From Suillus spraguei (taxonomy: Eukaryota; Basidiomycota; Agaricomycetes; Boletales; Suillaceae), in contig JABCPU010000068.1 of the NCBI GenBank assembly GCA_016800925.1, positions 124,001 through 188,000 of the forward strand: 64,000 bases of DNA, given 5' to 3'. Positions 46,326 to 57,848 of the stretch are shown in pieces. The notes under the pieces were generated by a model. The model was given only the letters and a program-made list of their open reading frames with translations. It was not told the origin of the DNA and ran no database searches. Position numbers and translations under genes: made by a program. Each line of letters opens with the position of its first letter. The first letter of the stretch is position 1.

Positions 46326-48453
46326 ATGTATCGACACAACAGTTTCAATAACGCATCTCGCTCGCCCTCCATTAGCCAACGTAAACTCGTGGCTGAATTC
46401 CGTCCTTCATCTCCACTCGTTGGATCGCCCGTCGGCACCACTGAGACTCAACAGACGGTGACCACGAAGACTTCCTGGCTCGAGCCTGCTCGTGACAACA
46501 CCTACTTTAAATCACATGGCACATCTCCACTCGTTGGGGGATCGCCCGTCAGTGCTACTGAGAGTCATCATTCGGTGATCACAAAGACTTCCTGGCTCGA
46601 GGCTGCTCGTGAAAGTACCAACAATTTCAAATTGCATGGCTCATCCGTCCCTCTGGTTTGGGTGAGGGGCATGGTGATCGATCTTCGTTGAACGTCGCTT
46701 ATGAATTTCAAGGTTTTGGTTGAGGACAACGTCATCCCGCCGAATGCTGTTCCCTTTGGCGAAGACAAGAACGGTTTGCCACTGTACATTGCTCGTGCCC
46801 TGCTCGAGGTAGGTTATCTCTCCCCACAGTGTCACAACGCTGACCGTGTCACATCTTACAGGGTGGGCTCTGTGAGTATATTCTATCTGTAATCGATAGA
46901 CCGTGCTAACTTACTTTTAGATCTCGGAAAGGCAGGTACTCACCTTCAGCATGCTCTTATTAGTTACAGCGGAAGAGAGCACCAAGTACGTTGACCAGTT
47001 CGAGGGTTACAGCTCTTTATTAAATCGAGACTTACATGTTTCCAGATCCCAAAGTATGAAGTACTCGTATGCGCTTCTCAACTTCGCTGGGGCTTGGCCA
47101 CCTACGAATCGGGAGGATCTTTGAGTCAGGGCACAGTCATACTTGCACAACAAAATCAGCAGCTGATCCAGTCTCAACGTGGGTCGGCAACATGGACTGG
47201 TCAAGCTGGTGGTTTCGGCCAATCTGGAAGATCGCCTGGTGGTTTCGTTGCACCACCTAGACCACCCACCAGCTTCGTCACACAGACTGGATATACCAAT
47301 GTCCGGGAGGTGAGCGGTGCCCAAGAGACTAGAATTATCACCAGTTCCCGCGAGACTTCGAGTCTCATTGAAACCACGCTGTGTGTCAACGATATTCCAA
47401 GGTTTATCCCCAATCTTGCTATCTTGGAGAATGAACTCCAGCTGAAGAAGCTTGCGTACGTATTCTTTTCGGCCTCCTTGTTACACACCTGACGGTCCTT
47501 AGTGACTACAAAACCGTGATTCTGATTGATGATTCCATTTCTGTTGGTGTTCCTTTCTTTTTGATGGGAATTAGAGCTTCTGACCCACTTCACTTAGATG
47601 GCCGAAGAACAATCTTGGACCCTTGTTCGTGAGGCTCTGGCAGGAATCGCCGATATTGCGAATAAGTATGGCTCTGAAGGAATTGATATACACTTCTTGC
47701 ACCACGAACATTTCCATCAAAACATCAAGGTTTGTCTAGCAACTCACAGCTTATAGCGATGTGCTGTAATTGACTGGCTCTTTAGACGAGTCGCGAGGTT
47801 CAACAGATTTTCAATCAACTGGCTCCTAACGGTTATTTCCACCTGTTATGACACGTCAAGCAAAAAGTGACACGAGATATAGGTCCAGAAACACCAACTG
47901 CTGCAAAACTGGAAGAGCTCATTAACTTCTACCTCCCCCTCGTCGAACGTAAATTCCCTCAACACAGCCCTATCGAGATTATCATCATTACCGACGGTGT
48001 CGCAAGTAAGTTACGCCTCATGCCCCTCCGCTCGTTATGTTGATAATGCTATGTAAATCAGCCGATCAGCAGTCACTCCCTGAGGTTATCGTCGGCGCAG
48101 CCCACCGTCTGGAGAGAAGCCAAGTTCCAGATGAAATGTTTGGCATCCAGTTTGTACAGATTGGCACAGACGAAGAGGCTGCTTCCGCGTTGCGTGGTCT
48201 AGATGACCACCTCGCGAAGGAGTACAAAATCAGAGTCTGTTTCACATTTCTTCCTAGCTGGTTGGGCTGTACTTACGTTGTTGGTCTACAGGATATCGTG
48301 GATACCACACCTTACAACCCTCAACAGGGCGCGTTCAATACCGATTACATGCTGAAGATCCTGCTCGGTGGTACGAACAAGATTCTTGATAATGGAGGTC
48401 CTGTGCCGAGCGAATTACTTTCCCCGCTTGGAGTCCAGTACGGGTCGAGGTAA
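46326..48453 (+). CDS. DUF3421 (DM9-like) + vWA domain protein, paralogue 1
   Basis: About eight exons. The N-terminus has an internal tandem repeat: SPLVGSPVGTTETQQTVTTK and TSWLEPARDN, then SPLVGGSPVSATESHHSVIT and SWLEAARESTNNFKLHGSS. Exon 2 from 46713 gives the DUF3421/DM9-type domain VLVEDNVIPPNAVPFGEDKN, IARALLEGGLYLGKAGTH, IPKYEVLVCASQLRWGL. A glycine/serine-rich linker then leads to a vWA domain: DYKTVILIDDSISM (the DxSxS metal site), REALAGIADIANKYGSEGID, IEIIIITDGVA, MFGIQFVQIGTDEEAASALR and DIVDTTPYNPQQGAFNTDYM. vWA domains bind metal and partner proteins; DM9 folds bind mannose-type ligands in other organisms. Cellular role here unknown. A downstream near-copy lies at 49429-51502. 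Confidence 0.87.
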
Positions 48454-49428
48454 TTGGTCCGTCTTCGTATCAAAATGTCTGCGTAGTATGTTAGCGAAAG
48501 TTTGTTTTCCATTATGCAAGTCAATAGCAATAGCGCAACAGCGCAACTATACATGAATGTCTTGACTACCGAGCCCATGATCCGGCCCGTACAAGCCGGA
48601 CCTCAGAATCTCAGAATCAAAGCGTCAATTAATCTTGACTTCCCACCAACCTGAATTGCAATGCCTGCCCACTGATCCTTGCCCTAATCTACATCATCCG
48701 TCATGTTCGAGCCATCCATGAAACGATCGACTAAACCTGACAAGTTGTTGTCTATTATGAGTGACGAGGGTACTGAAACGTTGTGCCGTGAAAAATTCTG
48801 CGAGAAAACAGCTACTCCGTTGCATTGAGGCGAAGGCTACGGTTGGATCCTTCCGGTCAGTGAATCGATCATCGAGTCACATCGAGTGATAGATGTTCTT
48901 TGCGTATCAATCCAACCTCCAGAAATTCAAATACTTACTACCACGAACTCTAAATTATCGATTCATCCACGAAGACCTTGGTCAATGGGCATGCTTCTTG
49001 TTTCAAGGGAGTTCTCCACTATTTTGATCTCTGATCAACCTCGTTGGACTACGGTAAGCACTGTTATCCATCTGCTTCCGAAATGAGGCAACGTGCCGGG
49101 TCGTGCGGTACAGATTCCTGTGATGATTAGATCGGCATTTCCTAATCATGCTTATGACTCACCAGCCAGCCTTCCGGGATAGGTGAAAGTTTTAACAAAC
49201 TTCTGATACATTGTACAGTGCAGTCACATTAATTGCGCCTTGTGTTGATGAACTATTATTGTACTCCCACTCCGTCAAGAATCACGGAATTTTCTGTCGA
49301 ACCCTATGGCGCGGCTGATATCGATGGATTAAGCACCAACGCCTGATGCCTAAAGTTCATGGTATAAAGTGGTTTCCAGACGATCCCCTCAAGAATCTAC
49401 ATCCAGCTTAACAAACCAATTTTTCACC
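48454..49428. other. Intergenic between the two DUF3421+vWA genes
   Basis: About 975 bases, no gene seen. It holds the promoter of the second paralogue, with tatgataaa-like bases 50-70 before the ATG (tataaag at 49363). Confidence 0.4.
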
Positions 49429-51502
49429 ATGCGTAGCTCCACTCCGACTCAATTTCAGTCGTCGAGGGCATCGATTTCGAGTAGCACCACACGTTCTAAT
49501 TCTGCAACCTTCGGCACTTTGATGCCAGAAGCTCGTCCGACGCCCTATCAACAACGTCCGTCATACCAATCCCCACGACCTGCACAATACGAGACTTCTC
49601 AGTACACGAAGCCAGCATATGAATATGGACGCCCTCCTGTCACAGGCCCATATGCGGCTCCAGTGCCAGCATTCGGCAGTGATTCGACCACGACCACCAG
49701 ACACAAGAACAGCTGGCTTGATGAAGCCAGGGAAAGTACCGCTAATTTCAAGAAGAATGGCTCACCTGTTCCGCTTGTGTGGGTAAGAGTGACGTCGATC
49801 GAGGTTATAATGGTCGCTGACAGATCCCAAAGGTCTTAATCGAGGATAAAACCGTTCCACCGAACGCTGTCCCTTTTGGCGAAGACCGCAATGGACAGAC
49901 GTTCTTCATTGCACGTGCTTATTTGGAGGTAAGGTTTGCAATCATGGAATCCGGGCCAAAGATGCTCACGTTCGGCTGACAGGGAGGTCTCCGTGAGTGC
50001 TATTAACACGCAGTGCGAGCACTTCACATATCAACTGTTCAGATCTTGGAAAGGTTGGCTATCACACCTCAGGTGCTCTGATAAGCTACGTCGGCAAGGA
50101 GCACTTGGTATGTGTTCTAATTATTCTTGCACTCTTCTGTTTTCGGTTTTGACGGACTTCGCGCGGTATATCAGATTGCAAAATACGAGGTTTTAGTATG
50201 CGCATCTCAGCTTCGATGGGGTCTAGCATCTCAGGATGCGACGGGAAGTTTAACCCCGGGTACTGTCGTCCTCGCTCGTCAACAACAGCGGAGACAAGAG
50301 CTCAAACGTACTACAAGCAATTTGTGGTCGCGCGAGACTCGAGAGTCCACATCGGTCGTTCAGACTACTACTACCCTTCAAACTACCCTCCACGTAGATG
50401 ACATTCCTCGCTTTGCTCCATCTCTGATGATACAAGAGGAAGCACTGCGACGCGTGGCGTACGTGTTCATTGTTTTTCATTAAAAAATTCTGATCATGTT
50501 TGTGATAGTGAGTACAAGACGGTTATCCTGATCGATGATTCCATATCTGTAAGGATGGCATATTCAAAGAGTTCGATACATGACCGCTTATGTTCTGTGT
50601 ACCTAGATGACCGAAGGTGATTCTTGGAACCAAGTGCGAGAGGCTCTAGGTGGCATCGTCGACCTCGCCATACAATATGGATCCAAAGGGCTCGATCTCC
50701 ACTTCATGCACCACAATCAGTTTGCCGAAAACATGAGAGTATGGGAACCCGTTCGCAAGCCTTATTTTTAGCTAACGGTTTTGACTAGTCTCGATTCGAA
50801 GTTCAGAAACTTTTCGACCAGTTCAGTCCCAGTGGTATGTATCGTATTTGTTGAACTTTATCAGTCAATCATGCCCTTTACCCAGGCGAGGACACGCCAA
50901 CGGGAGTGAGACTCGAACAGCTCATTGAGATGTACTTGCCACTCATCGAGCACCCGAACTCAACTCACGAACCGATTTCTGTCATTGTCATTACCGATGG
51001 AGCCGCTAGTAAGGTGGTATTTCTATACCTTGCTCATATAACTGACATGCGCGAACATCGCTGTAGCCGACAGTGACGACTTATTGCGATGCATCATTGA
51101 GGCCGCCAGTCGCCTTGACAAACAGCAGGTTCCTCTCCATAAATTCGGTATCCAATTTGTCCAGATTGGCACAGATCAAGATGCTGCAAAGGCGCTCCAT
51201 ATGTTGGACGACGAGCTTTCTGACCGTTACAAAATTCGGGTACGTCTTTTTGATGATTTCTTGCACTCTCACTTACGATTCTTCAGGACATCGTCGACAC
51301 CACTCCCTTCGACCCTGCTAATGGCGCGTTCAATACGGATTACATGATCAAGATCCTCATCGGAAGTCTGCACAAAGAACTTGACAATGGGACCGCTGAA
51401 GTGCTCTCACCAGAGAAGAAGCTACAAACCTCGGTGATGCCTGGTTATGACAGGCACCCATCTCCTGTTCCTAGATCTGCCTCTCCGCTTGTGAGCTTGT
51501 GA
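49429..51502 (+). CDS. DUF3421 (DM9-like) + vWA domain protein, paralogue 2
   Basis: Exons parallel those of paralogue 1, at the same relative positions. The ATG at 49429 follows the sequence caccATGCG. The N-terminal part is proline/tyrosine-rich (YQQRPSYQSPRPAQYETSQY) and lacks the TSWLE repeat, ending RHKNSWLDEARESTANFKKN. Then VLIEDKTVPPNAVPFGEDRN, GGLHLGKVGYHTSGALISYV, IAKYEVLVCASQLRWGLASQ, LHVDDIPRFAPSLMIQEEAL, EYKTVILIDDSISM (same DDSIS site), GDSWNQVREALGGIVDLAIQ, ISVIVITDGAA, KFGIQFVQIGTDQDAAKALH, DIVDTTPFDPANGAFNTDYM. It ends MPGYDRHPSPVPRSASPLVSL. Likely a tandem duplicate of paralogue 1, with diverged N- and C-termini. Confidence 0.88.
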
Positions 51503-52097
51503 TTACTGGCATGCGCGCCAGACTCGGAGGGTATTGAAGGGATCTGATAAACATACCACACTTTACTATAGATTTAAAGTCTTAAATCTATTTACACTGT
51601 CGAACGAACGAAGGTTCTAGATACTGGTTTGTGCGTTTGTACGCATATGCAGGAATCAAATGCACTCCGCGGATCACCCGATCTGTATCGTCGAAGCTAA
51701 CTTGAAAGCAGCCAGACTCGACATCTGGTGTCATTGGTGATAAAACCGATACAACGAAGGCGTTTGTTTTTGTTTGAGAAACCAGCCAGAAACGACACAT
51801 CCCGTCCAAACTAGCACACAAAAAGAACATCCATACGCCTTGAGGTCGAAGGTGCGTTATCACCACCATAGTACCAAACATTCACATGAAATATGCGGAT
51901 TAGTCGAGCATACCAGTAAGAGCTAGTTCGGTAACCCAAGGTAAGATAGGCGACACTCTTATCCAGCACCTTATGTAATCACCAACCCTAACCCTAAAGA
52001 CGGCAAAATCTTCGACTGAAAATTTTTGAGAGATGAGATCCAGACTTCGGAAACAAGTTTCTGATTAGTACATATAGTAACACCGTATACTGGTACA
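51503..52097. other. Intergenic with interstitial telomere-like motif
   Basis: No gene. aaccctaaccctaa at 51984-51997 is two telomere-type units. It lies between gene-rich DNA and a transposon block. Confidence 0.4.
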
Positions 52098-54250
52098 TTA
52101 GGCCTTTCTTAGTGCCTCCTTGACTTCGAGAATCATAGAGGGAGGTAGAGTACGATGTCCGTGGTATTGGCGGTTAGCCCAAGCTGCCTCGCCACCAGTG
52201 AGACCTTGTACATACCCGGAAATGAAACGCGCAGACCGATTTGCATATCTGCGTTGTTAACAGTCATTAATAGCCATACAATAACAAGTAATGTAAATAA
52301 AAACCTTTGAATTTGAAGTAGCGGTACATCATTGAGGCATTCAATGACATTTCTCTCCATTGCATCCATATCACATGTGCGCTGACTTGTCCGGTATTGA
52401 AATTTTGCCACGCCCAGTATTGTTCAATGAAATTTAGTTCGCAGTGAAATTTTGGATAGAAATCGCAGATGTGGCCACGGAAAGTGATGCATTCTTCAAG
52501 GTGACATTTTTGCGAAGTAAAATCTGGCTGGGAAAATAATAACCGGCGGCAACAACAGTCTGTACGGTCGAGTTCGCACTTGAATCCCTCGCATTGTGCA
52601 TTGAGTCCAGTTGCAGGCCAGAGATCCCGCTCTCGAATGATTGTTTCCATGCCTTTGAACCAACCAGGCACGGTTGGGTGGTTGTCACAATAATAAAATT
52701 CTTGCGATTGATTGTTGAATGTGCCATTCCGCATGCGTGGCCCATCTTTATGGTGCGTCCAGTTTTGGCGAGGCCGTTTGGGCATTTTTCGAGCTGACAG
52801 GGCATCCGGTGCTTGTTTTTGGTGGCTTGGTGCATTGTCAAACATGAACAAGCCTGTTGCAAAGCCATTGGTTTTGTCCTTGAAGATATCAATTGAGTGC
52901 TCCACTTGTTTGAGCAGATCTAATGCGGAGAAGTACCCATCCCGATTTTTTCCCGCCTTGAAAACAATTTGTGCCTCACTAAATTTAATTGTCAACATTA
53001 TTTCACGCAGTGCTGTGAAGTGCGATACTCACTCATTACCATGCTGCAACCGGCCCCATTCTGATGTCAACATATCTGAAATCATTAATGATGGTCCTTC
53101 GCCCTTGGGTTGAGGAGTGGCCTTCTCACTTGAGTAAGACCACCCTGTTTTGCAACGGTCATTGGCATAAAAAGTTGATTCGTCATGCGTGACAAGAATG
53201 AGACGGAATCGGTTTGGGCAACAGGGAAGCCCTTTGGTGTGTACTGAATATTGCCGTCATTATCATAGATAAACATTCTCTTCTCGTACTCTTGCCATCG
53301 TTGAATGAACTGATTGCGATACTCGACAACATCAGGACGTTCATGGCCATCAATGTACATGCCATTCCGCTTTCGTCCATAACGCCAATCAAGTTTGCAC
53401 AGCCACCGCTGCGCTGTCCGCTTTGAAATTACCTTGGCCTTTGCACCCAGCCTTTCCTGTACGTTTGGTGTGGCAACATAGTCCACAATATCTTGAGCTC
53501 GGATGTGGCCCTCTTTTTGCTGGACTTCTGACAGGTAAAGTTGAATTTCTTGTGCGAAATCTTCATCCTCAAGAATCGATGAGTGGTATTGACCATACTG
53601 ATGGAAAGGGAGCTTTCCATTATGGAGAAACTGATGAATCCAGGTGCATATATTGTGTGCATGATTAATTCCTTGACCTCGCGATTTTGAGACCACAAGA
53701 GATGCTTCACGCCAACCATATGATAGCTCAGGATCAAGGTAGAGATTCAGGGTCCCAAGCATTGCTGTGATGTGAGATCGGAATATCACGTCAAGCTTCT
53801 TGTCTTTGCTGTTCACTGTGATTTTTGCTCGAGCATGACGTAAGGCAGGGAAGTCTTTGTAATTGAGAGCATTGAGAACTGAGTCTGTGAAGGTCTCTGG
53901 ACTGTCATCAGAAGGTGGCCGTCCATTCCAGATGTCTTCCAACATTTTGTGAATTTGTTCCTGGGCCTCCTTTTCACTGGATAATATTTCAACAGGTGAT
54001 GATCGAGATAAGTCCATTCTCATGGAATCTCCAGATGAATCTGATGCTGATTTGGAAGATTCTTCTTCCTCTTCTTGATTAGGGGTTGGCTATTTTTTAA
54101 ATAATTTACCCATGCACAACAGTGATAAGCCATAACATCAGAGCTCACCTCATATGGAGATCCAGTGTCTTCAGATTAGACATTCTCAACTTCTCGCTTC
54201 TTTGTCATCCATCTATTGATGAAAGTTTGATTTGTTCCTGCAATCCTTCT
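52098..54250 (-). pseudogene. Degenerate DDE-type transposase (Tc1/IS630-like fold)
   Basis: Reads on the minus strand as NQTFINRWMTKKREVENV, stop, SEDTGSPYE, an acidic N-tail, LSSEKEAQEQIHKMLEDIWN, EGHIRAQDIVDYVATPNVQE, SKRTAQRWLCKLDWRYGRKR (helix-turn-helix), RFRLILVTHDESTFYAND, GKNRDGYFSALDLLKQVEHS, LFMFDNAPSHQKQAPDALSA, EGFKCELDRTDCCCRRLLFS, ICDFYPKFHCELNFIEQYW, YANRSARFISGYVQGLTGGE, and ends LPPSMILEVKEALRKA at 52098. LVTHDES, MFDNAPSH and NFIEQYW carry the three acidic residues of the DDE core. Frame breaks occur before RFRLIL (about 53190) and after EQYW (about 52420), plus one stop before SEDTG. So it cannot make an active enzyme. No terminal inverted repeats were found at the edges. 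Confidence 0.85.
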
Positions 54251-54386
54251 CCTTTTCAGAGCATAATATTGTAGAGTTTGAGTTGAGTTTCCAGTGTAAT
54301 GCTTTGACCTTTTGGCATCTTTTGGCCTCTGTCTTTCTCCCTCAGCAGCAGCATTCTGTGCTTGAAAGAGGGTTTCTGAGAATATG

Positions 54387-54592
54387 TGTTACAATCGTAT
54401 GTGCCCCTATTCATTTTCCTCTCGTCTTTACTTTGTATATTACGTAACATGATTCTGACTCATATGCTCAATGCATCTGTACTATAGTCGCCTTCCTTCT
54501 TTGGATATGCACTTACATTCTCACATCTCTCTTGGTCTGTGTGCACATATTGGCTTATTTAAGCACATTGTATTATGCTTGTTGTTACGACC
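54387..54592 (+). mobile_element. Truncated LTR, family B
   Basis: tgttacaatcgtatgtgccc at 54387 begins a 206-base segment that matches the complement of 59103-59308. It stops exactly where LTR-A1 begins at 54593. No second half of this LTR follows LTR-A1, so an insertion plus rearrangement or an inversion is implied. Confidence 0.8.
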
Positions 54593-55894
54593 ATGCAAAA
54601 CCGGAGATTAGTAAGAAATCCTGATCTTACATGGGGTTGTACCGGAGGGTTGTAAAGTCAAAGGGGCTTGGCCTCAGCTTGTGCGCTGTGCCCCTTACCC
54701 GAGTATGTGCTCTTAATTTTGGATGAAGTCCAAGGGAGAGTTCTGGTGAAGTCCAGATGGAGAGTCCGGATGAACTCTAAGGCAGGATAGCTCGACAGAG
54801 CTCCAATGGACTTCCGGATGAGCGCGGGAATGCGCCGGAACTATTTCCGGAAGGTAGGGAGTAATGGTAACCACTACTGGAACAAGTTCCAAGTAGAATG
54901 GATGAAAGATGGACTGCTGGACAAAGTCCAGGGCAGGATAGGAGCAGAGCTCTGGAGGGAAAGATGATCCATAGATGTCAGAGGATAGGATAGGATGGAT
55001 ACGGAGGACTAGGGGTCCGAAGGTCTGGAGAGCGGAGGAGCGGATGATTGGATGATTGGATGAGCATAGCTCTGTGGATCTTAGAGGAAGTGTTGGCTAC
55101 TAGAGAGGAGTAGGTCTGGATATGGTATAGAGATAGTATAGACTACTCTGGACAAGGTCTGGAATAGAAACAGACAGTATAAGACTACCAAAGGTAGAGT
55201 CGGAGGTGAAACAGATGATAGACAGAGATGGACGAAGCCAAAAAAGATTATAGAACATAGGATCAAAGCTCCGGCCTAGGGAGTGATCCCATAGGCCTGA
55301 GTTGGAAGCTTACAAGGGCTGGAGCCCAAGTGCAAGAATGGAAATGGAGTTATATAGACATGATAACAGGATACAGAGTAATCAAAGGAATATACAGAAG
55401 TAGGAACAATGAATCAGACTAAGGTCTGCAGGAGTTGTACTACAAGTTTATATACTGTAGGAGCATGCCAGAAGGTAAGTATGAATAGTCTGAGGCTATG
55501 TCAGAAACACATTAGTAAGTACAGCGGGACATAAGGCTATGAACTCAGAGATGAAGCTTGTACGAAATACTTATCAAGATGGAGGCAGAGATCACTGAGA
55601 GCTGGAAGCACAGAGATACCCAAAAGCCAGAGACACAGGTATGTTCTAAAAGGGGTAATGTGCAGGTGCACGGGAATAGTTCGGATATGAACTTGGATCG
55701 GATATGGACACGGATCGGATATGGATCGGATATGGACATGGATCAGATATGGACATGGATGGATATGGATTGGAGTGGATGGGTGGATCGGATATGTGAA
55801 CTGGATTGGATGAGTGGATTGGATATGTGTAGATTGGGTGTCTGGATGTCCATGGATTGGATCTGATCTAGACCTAAATGTACGGTATATGACA
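54593..55894 (+). mobile_element. LTR of family A, copy 1 (1,302 bp)
   Basis: Begins TGTTACGACCATGC and ends CGGTATATGACA, the TG...CA form of an LTR. Homologous, in the same orientation, to copy 2 at 62237-63971 through almost its entire length. Flanks differ (cttgt left, gattc right), so it has no target duplication. Right of it, the complement gag-pol copy stops mid-reverse-transcriptase at the codons for AKTKGI. Short sub-repeats (ggatatggac with variants) fill 55684-55780. Confidence 0.9.
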
Positions 55895-57319
55895 GATTCC
55901 TTTGGTTTTGGCGGTGTCCATAGCCACTTGTCCAGGACAAATTATCATTCCGAGGTACTCCACTTCTTCTGCATCAAAGGTACATTTTTCCGGTTTCAGG
56001 AATAAGTGTTCGTTTCGTATTTTCATCAAAACTCATCTAGTCCGTTTGCGGTGTTCTGCCATTGTTGTAGAGAAGATCAGGATATCGTCCATATAAATAA
56101 CCATCCATCCTTCGTTGATTTCTTGCTGGAAGGTATGATTCATATACACTTGGAAGGTTGCCGGGGAATTGCAAAGGCCGAAGAACATGATGTTTGGTTC
56201 AAAGAGGCTGAATTCCGTAGTAAATGCTGCTTTCCAGCAATCATCAGGATGAATGCGAATATTATTGTGACCGGACCAGATATCCATTTTCGTAAAGAAT
56301 TGTGCATTGTGAAGGCGTGCGACAAGAGAAATAGGGAGTGGAAGCGGATAAGCGTTCTTGACCGTCCAATCATTGATGTAGTGGTAATCTTGACAGGGAC
56401 ACAATTCCCCACTCTTCTTTCCTACAAAGAAGAAGCCACTAGCTTGAGGTGACTTTGATTCCGAGATGAAGCCTTTTGCAATGTTTTCATCAATGAACAT
56501 TTTAATGGCAGCGCGTTCTTTTTCTGACAATGGGTAAACCTTAGATGTACGAGGGATAAAACCAGGTTTGGTATTGATGCGATGATCAATGCCAGGGCGT
56601 TCAGGGGGTAGTTTGTTCAGACCATCTTTAGCAAAGACATCCGCAAAGTCATGCAAGTATTCCGGGACCAATTCTTCGAAGGATTTCTTTTTCTTTTCCT
56701 TCTCATCCATAGCGAATTCCTGAGCTTTATTACTGTATTTCGGAGGGGGAAGGGATATCGAGGAATAGTTAGGGAGTTGTTCGAGTCGAGAAGTTCCATC
56801 ACGTGTGAGGGGTGTATCCATGGATACTTCATCAATGATTCTCATATTGATTCCATCGGCGTCATATTCCACAAGGAATTCTCCATCTCCAAGCTCGTAA
56901 GAAGAAATTTCGTGTACTTCCAGTGCGTGCCAAACATCCTCCATCGTATTAAATTGTTTGTCATCTTCGGTAGGTATCATGGACGTCATAGATTCATCCT
57001 GATCTGGAATTTCTTCAATGGACGGGGTGAACAACTTGGGTGGTATGAAGTATTTGGTTAACTTTGGAATATTATGAGCTCGTCCTCTGAGATCGTCGTC
57101 AGGTTTCTGCTTTCCTTGTCATTGCTCTTCAACTGGTCGTTGTTCAATGGGTTGCGATGGGGATGGTTGAGACTCTGGTTCTGACTCGTTCTTTCGTTTC
57201 TCTACTTGAGGAATGGGCAATGGGGAACACTGTGGTAGTTTTACTTGTGGAGGGGTGTTGTCGATTATGAATTCATCAGGGATGTTAATGGAAGTTTCGG
57301 AAGTTTCGAATTTTGCCAT
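55895..57319 (-). pseudogene. Gypsy pol: linker and reverse transcriptase, interrupted
   Basis: Reads IPDEFIIDNTPPQVKLPQC, then [140 protein letters not shown] and WMVIYMDDILIFSTTMAEHR, including the YMDD catalytic motif of reverse transcriptase. A TGA follows KRTR near 56033, where the other copy has CGA. It stops at AMDTAKTKGI where LTR-A1 begins. A frame break lies after the protease (about 57300), and a TGA after VEEQ at 57119. RNase H and integrase are missing. Confidence 0.88.
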
Positions 57320-57831
57320 TTCTTAGTGTGGCAAGGGAAAGCAGAGGGTAGCCCATTCTTCTTCCGATCTGTGTCTAAATCGAGTTCAATTTCATCAGAC
57401 TTCATTGTTCGTGGTAGAACAAGTGTTTTGGCAGCCCAATCTATACTTGGGTTCATGGCGTGTAACCACGGAATCCCCAGAAGGATTTGATCTCTTTGTC
57501 CAAGTTTAGTGATGTTGAACTTTCCATACATGGTTCGTTCATCAATTTTTACCACTAGGAGACAGTAATGCATGATCGGCCCTCCTTTAATAAGGGTTCC
57601 ATCCGCCATGGTAACTCGAAACAGCGTTTTCAGTTTTCGGCGTGTGATTTGATGGAGTTTCACAAACTCCTCAGAAATGAACGTTCCTGCTGCGCCAGAG
57701 TCAATGATGGCAGTAGTGCCGATGGATTTTAAGCAAGTACGCAAATGAAGGGTGATAGGGATACGAAGCTCTTTTCTTTCACCTACAGCACGTACAAGTC
57801 TTAGTAATACACTTGGAGAAACATATGTCAA
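57265..57831 (-). CDS. Gypsy-type retroviral aspartic protease region
   Basis: 188 residues in the minus-strand element. TTAIIDSGAAGTFISEEFVK is the DSG-type catalytic motif of retropepsin-like proteases, which normally act as dimers to cut gag-pol. It continues LFRVTMADGTLIKGGPIMHY and ILLGIPWLHAMNPSIDWAAK, the usual second half (ILGxxWL). It starts directly after the gag frame, in another frame, as expected from a frameshifted gag-pol. After KWQNSKLPKL the frame breaks, and the natural continuation ETSINIPDEF is read in another frame. Part of a dead element. Confidence 0.85.
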   Translation of the reverse strand: MTYVSPSVLLRLVRAVGERKELRIPITLHLRTCLKSIGTTAIIDSGAAGTFISEEFVKLHQITRRKLKTLFRVTMADGTLIKGGPIMHYCLLVVKIDERTMYGKFNITKLGQRDQILLGIPWLHAMNPSIDWAAKTLVLPRTMKSDEIELDLDTDRKKNGLPSAFPCHTKKWQNSKLPKLPLTSLMNS

Positions 57832-57848
57832 ATCTTTGTTTCTCCATG

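Noticed and set aside
47201..47593. Minus-strand frame of 130 codons
   Set aside because: Opposite the coding exons of the DUF3421+vWA gene.
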